DNA of 64,000 bases from Phenylobacterium soli (GTDB lineage Bacteria > Pseudomonadota > Alphaproteobacteria > Caulobacterales > Caulobacteraceae). Below are positions 63,154 to 64,000 of this stretch, one piece after another (position 1 is the first letter of the stretch; every line of letters starts with the position of its first letter). The notes beneath the pieces are model-generated. The model was given only the letters and a program-made list of their open reading frames with translations. It ran no database searches and had not been told where the DNA came from. Location of the stretch: positions 992,001 to 1,056,000 of the forward strand of contig NZ_QFYQ01000001.1 in assembly GCF_003254475.1 (NCBI RefSeq), given 5' to 3'. Position numbers and translations under genes: made by a program.

Positions 63154-64000
63154 CTAGGCGCTCTCCAGCACCGCCAGGACGGCGCCTTCCACCACCTGGG
63201 CGCCGACCGCCGCCGAAAGCTCGGCGACCTTGCCGTCGAACGGGGCGGCGAGGGCGTATTCCATCTTCATGGCTTCGAGGGTGAGCAGGGTCTGGCCCTT
63301 GGTCACCTGATCGCCGGCCTTGACCTGCACCGCGGTGACCTTGCCCGGCATGGGCGCGCGGACCTGGGCCTCGCCGTCGCCGCCCTCGGCCGCATCGGCG
63401 CTCGGCGGATGGTCGGAGAAGGCGAAGGCCTCGCCGGCCTCGAAGACCACGATGTGGTTGTCGTCGGTGATCAGGACCGAACGCGGCTGCAGGTCCTCCG
63501 CCGCCCTGGCCATGACCGAGCGGCCGTTCAGGAACAGGCGCACGGCGTTGGCCGGCTCGGCGTTCAGGCGGAAGCCGGCGAGCTCGCGCCAGGGCGAGGG
63601 CTGGGGTTCGGCCACCGCGTCCTCGACCGCCAGCATGGCCCCGCCGGCCGCGGCGGACAGGGCCGCGGCGCTGGGCTCCGGCTCGGCGGTGAGGGTGTCG
63701 AGGTTGCGTTCGATGAAGCCGGTGTCGACGTCGCCGGCGATGAAGTCCGGGCTCTCGAGGCAGCGGCCGAGGAAGCCGGCGTTGGTCTTCACCGGGAACA
63801 CCTCGACCTCGTCGCAGGCCTCGCAGAGCTCGGTGATCGCGCCCTCGCGGGTCGGGGCGTAGGCGATCAGCTTGGCGATCATCGGATCGTAGAAGGGGGT
63901 GACCTCGCCCTCCTCCTCCACGCCCGGATCGACGCGCACGCTGACCGGCAGGCGGAAGTGCTCGAGCCGGCCGGTGGACGGCAGGAACTTTCCGCCGGCG
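63154..64000 (-). CDS. Biotin-dependent acyl-CoA carboxylase alpha subunit, 3' part (5' end outside window)
   Basis: The frame stays open to the right window edge, so only the C-terminal 280 residues are visible. They hold the end of the biotin carboxylase domain (LPSTGRLEHFRLP, RVDPGV, YDPMIAKLIAYA), a linker domain and the biotinyl domain with the biotin lysine in EAMKMEYAL. This is the layout of the alpha subunits of propionyl-CoA, methylcrotonyl-CoA and related carboxylases; the visible part cannot choose between them. The neighbouring CoA transferase and dioxygenase suggest acyl-CoA catabolism. Confidence 0.9.
   Translation of the reverse strand, partial: AGGKFLPSTGRLEHFRLPVSVRVDPGVEEEGEVTPFYDPMIAKLIAYAPTREGAITELCEACDEVEVFPVKTNAGFLGRCLESPDFIAGDVDTGFIERNLDTLTAEPEPSAAALSAAAGGAMLAVEDAVAEPQPSPWRELAGFRLNAEPANAVRLFLNGRSVMARAAEDLQPRSVLITDDNHIVVFEAGEAFAFSDHPPSADAAEGGDGEAQVRAPMPGKVTAVQVKAGDQVTKGQTLLTLEAMKMEYALAAPFDGKVAELSAAVGAQVVEGAVLAVLESA

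Overview
The window looks like a chromosomal segment of a high-GC alphaproteobacterium of the order Caulobacterales, probably Phenylobacterium or a close relative (inferred). The grounds are a GC-rich composition, a CtrA box (TTAA-N7-TTAAC) and a GANTC site in front of nrdA, Caulobacter-type Flp pilins and cpa genes, a CYP153 cytochrome P450, an alphaproteobacterial ffs-dnaX-ybaB-recR block and a cycM/kdsB/pheA cluster. I see no prophage, insertion sequence, CRISPR array, tRNA or rRNA. The gene order reads as ordinary core chromosome with few accessory genes.

Layout. 1-4.8 kb: 3' part of a Kef-type cation:proton antiporter, a 515-base gene-free stretch with a general-stress (EcfG-type) promoter, an OmpA porin with 29 consecutive prolines, and an SLC13-type permease. 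4.8-9.3 kb: class Ia ribonucleotide reductase nrdA and nrdB, separated by one unrecognised exported protein. Both nrd promoters carry paired NrdR-like boxes 31 bp centre to centre. 9.4-24.3 kb: asd, a nitroreductase, small envelope proteins, an OmpA-type lipoprotein, a TonB-like protein, a CYP153-TetR pair with a divergent two-winged-helix regulator, htpX, a lone PAS protein, a GGDEF-EAL protein, GNAT, a dicarboxylate/glutamate symporter and AMP nucleosidase. 24.5-33.1 kb: a TonB-dependent receptor, an MDR oxidoreductase, a tyrosine phosphatase, a class V aminotransferase, an MFS transporter and an aminodeoxychorismate-lyase-like enzyme.

33.1-36.7 kb: two nearly identical Flp pilin genes, the prepilin peptidase cpaA, a leucyl aminopeptidase and an NlpC/P60 peptidase. 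36.8-47.2 kb: housekeeping genes (cytochrome c, kdsB, pheA, nudC, 4.5S RNA, dnaX, ybaB, recR, rmuC, def, fmt, truA). 47.3-51.4 kb: dapE, dapD, a HAD phosphatase and argB, for lysine and arginine biosynthesis. 51.5-52.8 kb: an exported dipeptidase-type amidohydrolase. 52.8-59.8 kb: the rest of the Tad pilus machine on the minus strand (cpaB, cpaC, cpaE, cpaF, tadB, tadC) with no cpaD. 60-64 kb: an aldo/keto reductase, a CaiB-family CoA transferase, a phytanoyl-CoA dioxygenase-type protein and the 3' part of a biotin-dependent acyl-CoA carboxylase alpha subunit.

The two Tad clusters must act together: pilins and their peptidase come from 33-34 kb, the secretion machine from 53-60 kb. The strongest non-coding signals are the nrd regulatory arrays, the EcfG-type promoter at 1162, the CtrA-like site before the first pilin gene, a palindromic element overlapping the 3' end of the PAS gene, and two multi-hairpin intergenic repeats. 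I found no clearly undescribed multigene system.
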